Part shown: one piece after another, positions 9,905-18,414 of the stretch | Layout: every line of letters begins with the position of its first letter | How positions within the stretch are numbered: the first letter of the stretch is position 1 | Source: Paenibacillus_E oryzisoli_A | GTDB lineage: Bacteria > Bacillota > Bacilli > Paenibacillales > NBRC-103111 | Assembly: GCF_050467285.1 (NCBI RefSeq) | Contig: NZ_JBCMUN010000009.1 | Span: 609,846 to 673,845 of the forward strand | Direction of reading: 5' to 3' | Length of the DNA: 64,000 bases | Translations under genes and position numbers: made by a program | Notes under the pieces: model-generated | Told to the model about the DNA's origin: nothing | The model's database searches: none | Seen by the model: the letters and a program-made list of their open reading frames with translations, nothing else

Positions 9905-10882
9905 CTATAGCAGCCCTTCTTGTCCCATTTTCTTAATGACGTAGTTCGTAGAGAGAACGAGCACAAGGCCGATGACATTCTTGAATAACCCTACGGCCGT
10001 CGTTAAGCCGAACTGCATTCCTTGCAGACCGACACGATATACATACGTATCCAATACGTCGGCTACGCCATACACGGCTGGGGAATACAATGTATAGATC
10101 TGGTCAAAACCCGCGTCCAGCACGCCGCCAACCCGCATGATGAGCAAGATGCAGATCGTCGGAAGAAGCGCCGGCAGCGTCACATGCAGCGTCTGTTTCC
10201 AGCGGTTGGCGCCATCCAGCACGGCCGCTTCATACAGCTGGGAGTCCACGCCGGCTAAGGCGGCCAAATAAATAATCGTGCCCCAGCCCACTTCTTTCCA
10301 GATCGCCGAGGTGACGAGCGTAAATCGGAAATACTTCTCCGTGCCCAGAAAATAAATCGGATCGAAGCCCAGCATTTTTATCAAATAGTTGATCACGCCG
10401 GTCCCTGGAGATAGCAACGTAATCAAAATCCCGCCGATGACAATCCATGATAAAAAGTGAGGCAAGTAAGAAATCGTTTGCGAAATTTTCTTAAAGATCG
10501 GAATTCGAATCTCATTCAGCAGCAGCGCGAATATAATCGGCGCCGGGAACCCAAATACAATATGATAGGCGCTGATGACGAGCGTGTTACCGATAATATG
10601 CCAGAAATCGGGTGAGAGCGAGAACAGATACTCAAAATGCTTGAATCCCACCCAAGGACTCCCCCAAATTCCGTCCCTGATCATATAGTCCTTAAACGCC
10701 AATTGAACGCCATACATCGGACCGTAAGCAAAAATGCCGTACCAGACCAGCACCGGAAACAGCATATAGAACATGTATCTGTTCTTGACATACTGTGACC
10801 ATATACCGCCTGTTTTGCGGGCAACTTTCTTATTAACGGCCCGCTCCATGCTGCTCATTCTCGTTGCCTCCTCCGGGTTCAT
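9905..10882 (-). CDS. Carbohydrate ABC transporter permease (YteP/LplB type, MalF family)
   Basis: The protein has six transmembrane helices (first around MFYMLFPVLVWYGIFAYGPM) and the EAA loop LYEAAVLDGANRWKQ, typical of LplB/YteP permeases. Two starts are credible. The ATG at 10882 follows AAAGGAG by about 10 nt and gives 325 residues. The ATG at 10858 follows GGAGGAGG by 8 nt and gives 317 residues. The second has the stronger ribosome site. The gene is first in the transport operon and has its own candidate promoter upstream, separate from the AraC-type regulator. Confidence 0.93.
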   Translation of the reverse strand: MNPEEATRMSSMERAVNKKVARKTGGIWSQYVKNRYMFYMLFPVLVWYGIFAYGPMYGVQLAFKDYMIRDGIWGSPWVGFKHFEYLFSLSPDFWHIIGNTLVISAYHIVFGFPAPIIFALLLNEIRIPIFKKISQTISYLPHFLSWIVIGGILITLLSPGTGVINYLIKMLGFDPIYFLGTEKYFRFTLVTSAIWKEVGWGTIIYLAALAGVDSQLYEAAVLDGANRWKQTLHVTLPALLPTICILLIMRVGGVLDAGFDQIYTLYSPAVYGVADVLDTYVYRVGLQGMQFGLTTAVGLFKNVIGLVLVLSTNYVIKKMGQEGLL

Positions 10883-10950
10883 AGCTACATGTCTCCTTTC
10901 AAAAATCGCTTCACGCAGCATTGCTTGCGTTTGGCCGGTTCCATGGACTC

Positions 10951-10980
10951 AATATACAAACCGGAATAGGGGCTTATCAA
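10951..10980 (-). promoter_or_regulatory. Candidate sigma-A promoter of the sugar transport operon
   Basis: On the minus strand TTGATA and TATATT are separated by 18 nt, about 70 nt before the first permease start. The surrounding stretch is AT-rich, and the AraC-type regulator encoded upstream could bind it, but I recognise no defined operator. Confidence 0.5.
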
Positions 10981-11055
10981 TTGCAAAATCATTCAAATCG
11001 TTCTGTTTTCTTTCAATACCGGTTATAAAATTTTTAGAAAAGGTCAACAAGCGGC

Positions 11056-11102
11056 AAAAAGGTGCAGTCTTCTCAATCCCTTGAGAAGCTTTGCACCTTT
11101 TC
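11056..11102 (-). terminator. Rho-independent terminator after the AraC regulator
   Basis: AAAAAGGTGCA and TGCACCTTTT form the outer stem, with an inner stem TTCTCA/TGAGAA. It lies directly after the regulator stop codon and ends in a T run on the minus strand, insulating the regulator from the transport operon. Confidence 0.85.
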
Positions 11103-11104
11103 CC

Positions 11105-13342
11105 TTACTCCTGCGGGCAGGCATTGCCGGAACTGGACTCGCTTGCCGTCGCATGAATGTTGCGATATTGCGCCGGTGTAATGCCGAAGCGCATTTTGAA
11201 CTTGTTGTGGAAGTATTTATGGTTACGATACCCAACCTTCTCGGCGATTGCTGCAACCGGCATCCGTCCCTCCTCCCGAAGAAGCGCCGCCCCTTGCTCA
11301 AGCCGCACTCTCGTCACATACTCCGTAAAAGATTCCTTCATGATTTCTCCGAACAATGTGGAGACATACGCCGGCGCCAGCGATGCAACGTCAGACATCA
11401 CATTCAAGGAAAGCTCATCTCCAAGATGTTCATCAATGTATCTTTTCAGCTTCATAATGACTTCCACGTGGCCGTTGTTGCTGGAATCTCGAACGTGAAT
11501 CGCAATCTGTGAAGATACGGCGCGAATCGAGTTCATCGTATCGTGTAAGGTGCTTTTCTTCAGCTCGTCAAAGATCGTGGAGGGCGATACCATCTCCTGC
11601 AATTCCAGCTCAATGACGACTTGATACAGGGAAGTGACCAACTGCAGCAGCGCCATTTCCACCGCTTCAAGCTTCAGCTCGCGAGCCTTGAGGACGTCCA
11701 GGAATTCATCCAGAAACTTATCGGCTCCGCTGAGATCGCCGGCTTTTAACATATTTTTGTACATGTCATAGGCAAACAACTGCGGATTCGGATCGAGACC
11801 TGTAATCTTCGAATGCAAAATAACGGCGTCCGCCCCATATAGGAACCGGTATCGGTACGCTTGAACCGCCATGCGATAGGAAATCTGGATCTCCTCTGGC
11901 AGCCCGACCCACGGCCCAATGGCGGCGCCGAATTCCACCTGCCCGCGCAGCACGGTCTTCATCTCATGCAGCACCATGCCGATGACTTGATCTCTTCCTT
12001 CTGTGCGGTCATTCGTTTTGTACAGAAGCGCGCCTTCTCTCGCATTCAGCACAATAAAATGGCACTGAGGCGGATGATCGTTCCGCTCATACCACAAATC
12101 GATCTGTTCACTGTCCCCTTTCAGCAGGTACATATAGGCAACTTGATAGCCCTTGCATTGATAGATCGCCTCTGGAAATTCTGTGCCTTGGCCTGTTCCG
12201 GTTATAATATTTTTCAATTTCTCGGAATCCGCTTGGATTTCCAACGATTTGATCTTCTGGCCCATGAAACGCAAGGCGTTGTCGATTAGGGCATATTCAT
12301 TCATCGGCGCATGCTCGGATTGAGGCTGATACAAGGAACGCAAATTGGCGATGAGCCCTTTGATCGGATTATAAAATTGTCTAGACATCATATAAGAAAT
12401 CAACAGCCCAAGCAGAAGCACCGCTCCGCAGCCGATGATGACGCTGGTCTGATATTGCTTGGATGACAGGACAAAAGAATTCATGGAACGGACCATGGCG
12501 TACGACCAGCCGTAAGAAGACTTCGTGCCGTCCAGATGGGACAATACAGCCTTGCCTAACTTCGGATCGACGAGCGTGACCACAGACGCGCTTTGTGTCT
12601 GGGCGTTTTGCAAAAGAGCCAGTTCTTCTTCACGGCTTTCCGCCGTTTGCACGATGACCTTCCCTGCCTTATTCATCATATACAGACGGTCGGACGGAGA
12701 GCCCAAAATATTCGCCGCCGATTGCCGAATAAAAGACATATCCAGATCTACGATAAAATAGCCTTGTTTCGCAGCGTCAGCAGATTGATAAGGAAGCATG
12801 ACCGCATAGCTCATTACTTGCTTGCCGTCCACCAAAGAACGTGGAAACCAAGTTTTCATCGGAATGCTGTCGAGTGAAAGCAGAAATTCCGCATCCGTCG
12901 AATTTTCAGGCCGCATAAAAAAGCCGAAACTGTCCACAACATAATTTCCGGATTTGAAATAAATGGTTAGATTTGAAATCCCTTCATTCGCTGCCTTCAA
13001 AAACTCAAGATCTTGACGCAGCGACACAATCTTGCTGAGATTTCCATCCCAACCGCTGTCCATTAGTGGATACAGATTGTTGTTATTATGATGTGTTGTC
13101 GTATAGACCAGTCTAGTTTGCAAATCGTTCTCGTATTTCACAAGCAGCGTCTTCTCCATATAATCCCTCGTCGCTTCAAGACGCGTCTTGCTCTCACGGG
13201 CAATCTCATCCACCATCATCCGATTGGCTTGAGCATACAAATATCCGCCAGCCAAGCCCATCAGAACGACAGCCAAAATCGTATACGAAAGAATAATTCG
13301 GGTAAAAACCGTTGTTTTATATTTATGGAACAGACTCCCCAT
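11105..13342 (-). CDS. Membrane sensor AraC-family transcriptional regulator
   Basis: The 745-residue protein has one transmembrane helix at about 14-36, a long extracellular sensor region (about 40-300, Cache-like) and a second helix around 298-318. A cytoplasmic linker follows, and a C-terminal AraC helix-turn-helix pair occupies about 640-738 (SLNVMSDVASLAPAYVSTLF and AAIAEKVGYRNHKYFHNKFK). This layout is common next to Lpl/Yes-type sugar systems in Paenibacillus, where the sensor detects extracellular sugar and activates the adjacent operon (family knowledge). It is encoded upstream of and co-directional with the permease genes. Its promoter has an overlapping catabolite-repression-like site. 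The signal molecule is unknown. Confidence 0.92.
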   Translation of the reverse strand: MGSLFHKYKTTVFTRIILSYTILAVVLMGLAGGYLYAQANRMMVDEIARESKTRLEATRDYMEKTLLVKYENDLQTRLVYTTTHHNNNNLYPLMDSGWDGNLSKIVSLRQDLEFLKAANEGISNLTIYFKSGNYVVDSFGFFMRPENSTDAEFLLSLDSIPMKTWFPRSLVDGKQVMSYAVMLPYQSADAAKQGYFIVDLDMSFIRQSAANILGSPSDRLYMMNKAGKVIVQTAESREEELALLQNAQTQSASVVTLVDPKLGKAVLSHLDGTKSSYGWSYAMVRSMNSFVLSSKQYQTSVIIGCGAVLLLGLLISYMMSRQFYNPIKGLIANLRSLYQPQSEHAPMNEYALIDNALRFMGQKIKSLEIQADSEKLKNIITGTGQGTEFPEAIYQCKGYQVAYMYLLKGDSEQIDLWYERNDHPPQCHFIVLNAREGALLYKTNDRTEGRDQVIGMVLHEMKTVLRGQVEFGAAIGPWVGLPEEIQISYRMAVQAYRYRFLYGADAVILHSKITGLDPNPQLFAYDMYKNMLKAGDLSGADKFLDEFLDVLKARELKLEAVEMALLQLVTSLYQVVIELELQEMVSPSTIFDELKKSTLHDTMNSIRAVSSQIAIHVRDSSNNGHVEVIMKLKRYIDEHLGDELSLNVMSDVASLAPAYVSTLFGEIMKESFTEYVTRVRLEQGAALLREEGRMPVAAIAEKVGYRNHKYFHNKFKMRFGITPAQYRNIHATASESSSGNACPQE

Positions 13343-13372
13343 ATTTCCCCTCCTAAACTGATTCCTTTAACT

Positions 13373-13386
13373 TGAGAACGTTTTCA
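13373..13386. promoter_or_regulatory. Candidate cre (CcpA) site at the AraC regulator promoter
   Basis: On the minus strand the 14-mer TGAAAACGTTCTCA matches the cre consensus (TGNAARCGNWWWCA) except for one W position. It touches the candidate -10 box and covers the expected transcription start, a classical position for carbon catabolite repression. Confidence 0.6.
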
Positions 13387-13414
13387 TTATACTAAACGAG
13401 CCATTACGCATGAA
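13386..13414 (-). promoter_or_regulatory. Candidate sigma-A promoter of the AraC regulator gene
   Basis: A perfect TATAAT on the minus strand is preceded at 17 nt by TTCATG, a weak -35 box. It lies about 45 nt upstream of the regulator ATG, which has an AGGAGGGG ribosome site. The weak -35 would fit a promoter needing activation or kept low. Confidence 0.55.
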
Positions 13415-13578
13415 TGCGATTTTTTAAGAAGAAACTATACTTTTTTAACCTTTTATTATGAAAAAGGCTGACTTTGTTTCCATATCGTACCACAGCCCAT
13501 CACCGCGGCCTATTTCAAAATCATTAAATGACGTGCATTTTCTTTCGTTTTATACACAATGATCCATCTGCAATCGCG

Positions 13579-13613
13579 AAAAAGCCCAATCCCCGAAGGA
13601 ATTGAGCTCTTTC
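13579..13613 (-). terminator. Terminator of the ricin/AbfB lyase gene
   Basis: On the minus strand AGCTCAATTCC pairs (with G-U wobbles) with the segment complementary to AGCCCAATCCC across a short TTCG-like loop, and then runs into CTTTTTC. Confidence 0.65.
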
Positions 13614-13647
13614 TCACAATAGGCCGCTCATTTGCACAGGGGTCGAC

Positions 13648-15735
13648 TTATGGAGCGACCTCAGTAAAGGTGGCATCCCCATTAAATGTCGCTCCGGAGC
13701 CGGACTGGGCGTACAGTAAATAGTTTGCGTGGCGCAAATATTTGGTTGAATCCGTCCACATCTGATAGGACGATTTCTGAGCATCCGCCAAGCCCGCCAC
13801 CCGGCGGAACGTAGCGTCATTTTTAAACACAGTCGTGCCATCGTTCTGATCCAGCCATACTTCCCCATTGGAGCGGACGCGTAAGAATCGACCCGGAAAG
13901 TTGACAGACTCGAAGGATACGCCCGTCGCGTCGGCCAGGCCGGCAACCATGTTAAACTGTGTATCCTGGGCAGGAGCTACGTTGGCATCGATCCGCGCAC
14001 GATAGCTGCTGTGCCGAATATAGCGGTCTGGAAAGTTATACGATTGCAGGCGGACGCTCACTGACACCGGCTCGATTCGCCATTGCTGATTGGCGCCGAG
14101 CACGTATCGCCACTGCTGAATAAGCGCTCCCTCTGCGGTAGAGTTGCCTACCACGTCGGCAGGTTTGTTCGAAATCACGGGCGTGATGCGATAGTAACCG
14201 CTCCCGGTCGGGATAAAGGCAAACTTCTGATTATCCCCGCTGTTGCTGCTCCATAGTTGGAATTTGGCGCCGTGGTCCAACGATGAGCTTGGGATGTCCA
14301 AGGAAAGTCCACTCTGCACGTTCTTGATGCTGTACTGTCCTCCGCCAAGATGGGTGACGTTCCACTGCTGGCTCGCCGCTCCGGTATACGTAATCTTCTG
14401 GATTTGCGCACCGTTGGAGGTGCCGGCCGCCCCCATCGCCTTGCCGTCAAGGCGCACGGTAAAACGGTACGTCCCATTCGGAATGTTGCCGCCGGGAAGC
14501 GTCGCCGCGGTTCCGCCGCTGCCAGCCGACCGGGTGTAGAGAAGCGTTCCGAAGCCGAGTTGGTCGAAGGTAGAAGGATACTGGGTGTTCGGACCTCCTT
14601 CCGGTCTGGAAAGAGCTGCGCGAGCAGCAATATTAGGCACCGACAGCCCTTTGCGGTTGGCATAATGGTTATAGATCATTTCCCAGATCGGCCGGTACTC
14701 GTTGCGGCTGGCACTGGAAATGACGGTTTGGGTCTGCACAGCTCCATTCGTCCCCGATCCCCATTCATAGGTGGCAAACGGAACGTTGTCGTCGCCGTTA
14801 TTGTATTTCGCCACGTATTCAGCAGCGCGCAGGAAGCGGTTGTTCGCCCATCCGTACAGATCGTCGCCTTGATTCCAGGCCATTTCGTTGATCGTGGCCA
14901 TGAGTCCAATGCCCAGCTGCGTATGCGCCTGATCACGACCGGATTCCTGCCACTGCGCAAGCCCATTCGGCTGCAGGAACGGAATCGCATTGTAGATAGA
15001 GCCATTGCCGGCGCCGTGTTTGAAATAGTCCACGCCGATGTCGTAAATGTCCCGTCGGTCGCAGAAAATGCCGATCGCAACGGTCGCAGCCATATTGGCG
15101 AGATCCCAGTTCGCCCAGTAGTTTTGAATATACGCGTCATTGTGATCGCTGCCATTTTCGTTGCCGATCAGGAAGCGCTCGTTCAGCGGCTTGTAAAATA
15201 CATTGGTCAGCATGTTCTGCATCTGGGTCACATTGAAACCGGGATAATCCCGCATGAGTTCGGCCGCATTGGCCATTTCATACCCGTACAATCCGGAAGC
15301 CAAATAGCGGTCGGCATTGCCGGAGAGCGTTGTCAGCGTGGACGACCAGGCATTCAAAATATCACGGGCCGTGTCGCCGTTGGCGGTGCTGCCGCTGATT
15401 TTCCAACGCAAGGCGTTCTGGTACGCTCGTGCAATATCGTTGAACAACAAAGCCACGTTATCGCCTGTGCCGCCGCGGATAATTGTCGCTGTGGCACGCG
15501 GAGTCCAGTTCGCTTGCGACAGCGGGCTGTTGACCAGCTGGTTCCACCCGTCCAGATACGGCTGTGTGCCGGCACCAACCATCTGTTTCATGCGGTCCAA
15601 ATCCGCCTGTGTATGTAAAAGCCCCGGATGCGCAAAAGACGTGGTCGCTGCATTCGCCGGTTTGTCTTCCAACACATAACCAATCAAGCTTAACAGCAGA
15701 CTTAAAACTACGGAAAGCGAAACTATTTTTTTCAT
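13648..15735 (-). CDS. Secreted alginate-lyase-family enzyme with ricin-type and AbfB lectin domains
   Basis: This 695-residue protein starts with a signal peptide ending near PANA (about residue 29). Residues about 38-385 match the alginate-lyase alpha/alpha barrel: they include FAHPGLLHTQADLDRMK and GRDQAHT near 267, plus ENGSDHNDAYIQNYWANWDL. Residues about 425-560 form a beta-trefoil ricin-B-like domain (QQWNVTHLGGGQYSIKNVQSG and a second QQW repeat). Residues 565-695 form an AbfB-type trefoil (SYNFPDRYIRH, SVNFPGRFLRV, STKYLRHANY). The protein is probably an extracellular polysaccharide lyase anchored to arabinose- or galactose-containing glycans; the exact substrate is inferred only. 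It lies upstream of the AraC regulator with its own terminator and an upstream cre-like site. Confidence 0.88.
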   Translation of the reverse strand: MKKIVSLSVVLSLLLSLIGYVLEDKPANAATTSFAHPGLLHTQADLDRMKQMVGAGTQPYLDGWNQLVNSPLSQANWTPRATATIIRGGTGDNVALLFNDIARAYQNALRWKISGSTANGDTARDILNAWSSTLTTLSGNADRYLASGLYGYEMANAAELMRDYPGFNVTQMQNMLTNVFYKPLNERFLIGNENGSDHNDAYIQNYWANWDLANMAATVAIGIFCDRRDIYDIGVDYFKHGAGNGSIYNAIPFLQPNGLAQWQESGRDQAHTQLGIGLMATINEMAWNQGDDLYGWANNRFLRAAEYVAKYNNGDDNVPFATYEWGSGTNGAVQTQTVISSASRNEYRPIWEMIYNHYANRKGLSVPNIAARAALSRPEGGPNTQYPSTFDQLGFGTLLYTRSAGSGGTAATLPGGNIPNGTYRFTVRLDGKAMGAAGTSNGAQIQKITYTGAASQQWNVTHLGGGQYSIKNVQSGLSLDIPSSSLDHGAKFQLWSSNSGDNQKFAFIPTGSGYYRITPVISNKPADVVGNSTAEGALIQQWRYVLGANQQWRIEPVSVSVRLQSYNFPDRYIRHSSYRARIDANVAPAQDTQFNMVAGLADATGVSFESVNFPGRFLRVRSNGEVWLDQNDGTTVFKNDATFRRVAGLADAQKSSYQMWTDSTKYLRHANYLLYAQSGSGATFNGDATFTEVAP

Positions 15736-15832
15736 TTTTTAAAACCATCTCCTTTACGGCGTATTCATGATTCACTCACCTTCACCTGTAGGACGGATTG
15801 GGGCCCAGACGCATCACCTCACTTCGTATTCA

Positions 15833-15846
15833 GGAAATCGCTTCCA
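15833..15846. promoter_or_regulatory. Candidate cre (CcpA) site upstream of the ricin/AbfB lyase
   Basis: The minus-strand 14-mer TGGAAGCGATTTCC matches the cre consensus except for the last base. It is about 100 nt before the lyase start, consistent with glucose repression of the extracellular enzyme. Confidence 0.5.
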
Positions 15847-15922
15847 TCCCGTACTTTAAATAATTTTCCCCTCCATATAAACGGCTAAAGTTTTTAAATG
15901 AAGTACAATTATTTTCGATCGG

Positions 15923-17008
15923 CTAGCTACCCTTCTCCATTTGGAACCGCGCATCAAAATAATTCCGGTTATATTGCATGCTCGGATGCGACGGATTCAG
16001 CGCGTACGCCTTTTCATTCTGCTCATAAGCCAACTGATGCTCGCCTAACCGATCATAGCACACGCAAAGCTGCAAATGCGGCAGCCATGTCCATGCGGCG
16101 TGATCGATGGGGCCCATGTTCCCCTCCGGCATTTTCGCCTTCGCTGCGGTTTCATACCAGAAGACAGCTTCCTCCAGCCGATTCCGTTCCAGGAAATAGG
16201 CGCCGACCCGGCAGCACATTTCAGCCCGCGGCTTGTCATAGATGAGCGCCTGGAGGTACGATTGCAGCATCCTGTGCGAATCGCCCAGCGCCGCATAACA
16301 TTCGCCCAACCGCAGGCAGCTCGCATACACATCCTCAATCCAGCCTTGATCCGTGGCCAGAAACCGATTGTAGCAGGCAATCGCCTCGTCATAGTAAGCA
16401 TGATCCTTCAGCTCATTGGCAAAGTAGAACAGATCCCGTGGCGAAAAGCTCTCATTTTCCGCTTCCCGCTTGCGGTAAATGCGCAGATTGCGGTCGGTGT
16501 ACGCTTTGTCTTTTTTATGTGTGACGGCGATGTCGGCGGCAAACATCTCGCCATAGACGAGCAGTACCTCGTGTACAAGCCCTTCCCACTTGAAACCGCG
16601 CGACCGCTTGACCAAGCGATTACGCCGCAAACTGGACGTCACATTGCCCGCTTCGTCGAAAGCAAGATGGTAGTTCATCGAGACGCTATCGACGCTTGGG
16701 TCCAACGTATGTTTCAGTTCCTTGAATTTGACGCGGTCCGCTTCCTCCAATTCATCGTCCGCATCCAGCCACAGGATATATTCCTGCGTCGCATTCGAGA
16801 ACGCGAAATTGCGCGCAGCGCCGAAGTTATCAATCCAGGCAAAATCGTAAATGACCGCGCCAAACGAGGCCGCAATCTCTTTCGTCCGATCCGTCGATCC
16901 CGTGTCGACGATCACGATTTCATCTGCAATGCCTTCTACAGACTGCAAGCAGCGGGCAAGCGATTGTTCTTCATTTTTCACAATCATGCACAAGCTTATC
17001 GAAATCAC
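15923..17008 (-). CDS. Family 2 glycosyltransferase with C-terminal TPR region
   Basis: Residues 2-95 carry the GT-A core: ISLCMIVKNEE, IVDTGSTDRT and the metal-binding LWLDADDE. The rest, from about residue 190, is helical with TPR-like repeats (DLFYFANELKDHAYYDEAIA, YASCLRLGECYAALGD, AEMCCRVGAYFLERNRLEEA). This is the common 361-residue Bacillota type, thought to glycosylate proteins or cell-surface polymers; the acceptor is unknown. The start is GTG after GAGGGGG. It is a stand-alone gene; no bacteriocin precursor or flagellin gene lies beside it. Confidence 0.9.
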   Translation of the reverse strand: MISISLCMIVKNEEQSLARCLQSVEGIADEIVIVDTGSTDRTKEIAASFGAVIYDFAWIDNFGAARNFAFSNATQEYILWLDADDELEEADRVKFKELKHTLDPSVDSVSMNYHLAFDEAGNVTSSLRRNRLVKRSRGFKWEGLVHEVLLVYGEMFAADIAVTHKKDKAYTDRNLRIYRKREAENESFSPRDLFYFANELKDHAYYDEAIACYNRFLATDQGWIEDVYASCLRLGECYAALGDSHRMLQSYLQALIYDKPRAEMCCRVGAYFLERNRLEEAVFWYETAAKAKMPEGNMGPIDHAAWTWLPHLQLCVCYDRLGEHQLAYEQNEKAYALNPSHPSMQYNRNYFDARFQMEKGS

Positions 17009-17149
17009 ATGGATGCCCCCTCATGATGTCCCCTGTTGTTCACGGCTCCCATACCTTCTATTCAATTTATATGTGGCTGGGTCGCAAAGCGTTCGCAAGG
17101 ACAGGCCGGACTAGGAGGCAGCAGCATAGAGAAAAGTCCGATACAGCAC

Positions 17150-17194
17150 AAAAAAGACCATACACCCGGAGACGCCTCCAGCGTACAGTCTTTG
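17150..17194 (-). terminator. Terminator after the DUF1904 gene
   Basis: On the minus strand AAAGACTGTACGC pairs imperfectly with the GGTGTATGGTCTT arm and is followed by a run of Ts. It ends the small-gene cluster running from the MOSC gene to the DUF1904 gene. Confidence 0.65.
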
Positions 17195-17198
17195 CAAG

Positions 17199-17525
17199 CT
17201 AAACCAATTTTCCGTTCCAGTAATAACTATCTTCCCGATACACTTTAAACGCGATTTCGACTTCCGGAATTCCCAGTGAATGAATATGCTTGGTGAGTAC
17301 TCCGGCGTAAGCGTCCCGCACGTCCTGTCCTCGTTCAAACCAGCCGACTTCAACAAACGGATATGTTTCGCACACGGTTCCGCCATAGATAGAAACCGTA
17401 GGCAGACATTCCAGCATAAAATTATCCTCGCCACAGCCGCACACCTGGGCCAATTCCTGAATCAGCGCTTGGCTGATCGAAGCCATTCTCGGGGCGCTTA
17501 TTCCTCTAACTACCATATGAGGCAT
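17199..17525 (-). CDS. DUF1904 family protein, tautomerase-like fold
   Basis: This 108-residue protein matches the length and pattern of DUF1904: MPHMVVRGI at the N terminus, then PFVEVGWFERGQ and VEIAFKVYREDSYYWNGK. The family has a small alpha/beta fold like 4-oxalocrotonate tautomerases, but its function is not known. It follows the zinc-ribbon gene by 13 nt and so is probably co-transcribed with it. Confidence 0.8.
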   Translation of the reverse strand: MPHMVVRGISAPRMASISQALIQELAQVCGCGEDNFMLECLPTVSIYGGTVCETYPFVEVGWFERGQDVRDAYAGVLTKHIHSLGIPEVEIAFKVYREDSYYWNGKLV

Positions 17526-17538
17526 ACCCTGATCTCCT

Positions 17539-17745
17539 CTACTGCTCCTGCATGAAAGTTTTGATCGTTTGCAGCGAAACGCCGGTTTGATGATAAACCT
17601 CCATCACAGTCGCGTTCGGGTGCGTGCGCACATACGCCTTCACAACCTGAGTCTCCTCCAGCATCAACTGGGTACAAGCCACACATAGCTGATCCGGCCG
17701 ATTCATGATCATAGCTCCACATCTCTCACAATTGCCAAGTGACAT
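17539..17745 (-). CDS. YvyF-like zinc-ribbon small protein
   Basis: This 68-residue protein has two CxxC pairs (NCERCGA and LCVACTQ) forming a zinc ribbon, then a helical part with LEETQVVKAYVRTHPNATVM and a helix-turn-helix-like tail ending SLQTIKTFMQEQ. This resembles YvyF, a protein normally encoded beside flagellar regulators (flgM region) in Bacillus. No flagellar gene is nearby. The start was chosen at the ATG 7 nt after GGAGGG; an upstream in-frame extension of 29 codons lacks a comparable site. Confidence 0.75.
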   Translation of the reverse strand: MSLGNCERCGAMIMNRPDQLCVACTQLMLEETQVVKAYVRTHPNATVMEVYHQTGVSLQTIKTFMQEQ

Positions 17746-17843
17746 TTCCACACCCTCCAGGTCCGCGATGAGGCTCTTTTTCGAGCTTTTTCCAACTCTT
17801 TCGCTGCGAACCGACAAAACTCCTTTAACCAAGCGTTAATTTT

Positions 17844-18377
17844 TTATCTCAAAATGCGAAAAAGATCCCCGCGCCGGATCAAGCCCGGCCGCTCGACGTA
17901 GCCCACAAGGCCGCGCCTCTGCTGGGCTTGCTGAATGAAAAGCTTCGTGAGCAGCTTGTCGCCGTAATGCTCGGCAATCACCCGCCCCGGCCCGGAGCAC
18001 GGCTCATTCTCGCCCTCGAGCACAATGCCCGCTCCGCTAGGCAGCATTAAGCGAAGGCCCATCGGCAGCTTTGTCAACTCGGGAATACCGCTCACCACCA
18101 GATTCGCGCCGAGCCACTCTCCTTTCACTTCGGGCACACCGATACGCTCCGCAATCTCGCGCAGCTCCTCCACCGACACCAGACTAAGCTGCCGGCGGTT
18201 CATAATTTCCTGCCCGCGCTTGTACATCGGCTGGCGCACATCGGCCTTGGCGAAAAGCCCAAAATGTCGATCGCCCTCCATGCCTCCGAACTTCAGTTCA
18301 ATCTCATCCAAGTCACGTGTAAGAAACGTTTCTCCGTCTGCAATGCACACCGCTTCAATGCGGCCAACCCGTTCCAT
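17844..18377 (-). CDS. MOSC domain protein
   Basis: This 177-residue single-domain MOSC protein belongs to the family of molybdenum-cofactor sulfurase C-terminal-like proteins. A near-C-terminal NEPCSGPGRVIAEHYG holds the conserved cysteine used to bind sulfur or a cofactor. GDRHFGLF and MYKRGQEIMNRRQLSLVS are also typical. Stand-alone MOSC proteins of this type may deliver sulfur or act in N-hydroxylated compound reduction (family knowledge); the substrate is unknown. It heads the small-gene cluster, about 100 nt before the zinc-ribbon gene. Confidence 0.85.
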   Translation of the reverse strand: MERVGRIEAVCIADGETFLTRDLDEIELKFGGMEGDRHFGLFAKADVRQPMYKRGQEIMNRRQLSLVSVEELREIAERIGVPEVKGEWLGANLVVSGIPELTKLPMGLRLMLPSGAGIVLEGENEPCSGPGRVIAEHYGDKLLTKLFIQQAQQRRGLVGYVERPGLIRRGDLFRILR

Positions 18378-18414
18378 GAGTTCTCTTCACCCTTTTCGTC
18401 TAGTCAAAACCCGC

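Larger units (their letters stand above)
13343..13647. other. Intergenic region between lyase and AraC regulator
   Basis: About 305 nt. Besides the regulator promoter, the cre-like site and the terminator of the lyase gene, I see no open frame with a ribosome site and no RNA gene. The middle part (13425-13575) is AT-rich without clear structure. Confidence 0.6.

Noticed and set aside
14350..15618. 422-codon open frame opposite the ricin/AbfB lyase
   Set aside because: The minus strand has clear domains and a signal peptide; the plus frame has biased composition.
15923..17008. Sublancin-type S-glycosyltransferase
   Set aside because: No precursor peptide, ABC protease or thiol oxidase gene nearby; the TPR-type GT2 family is broad.
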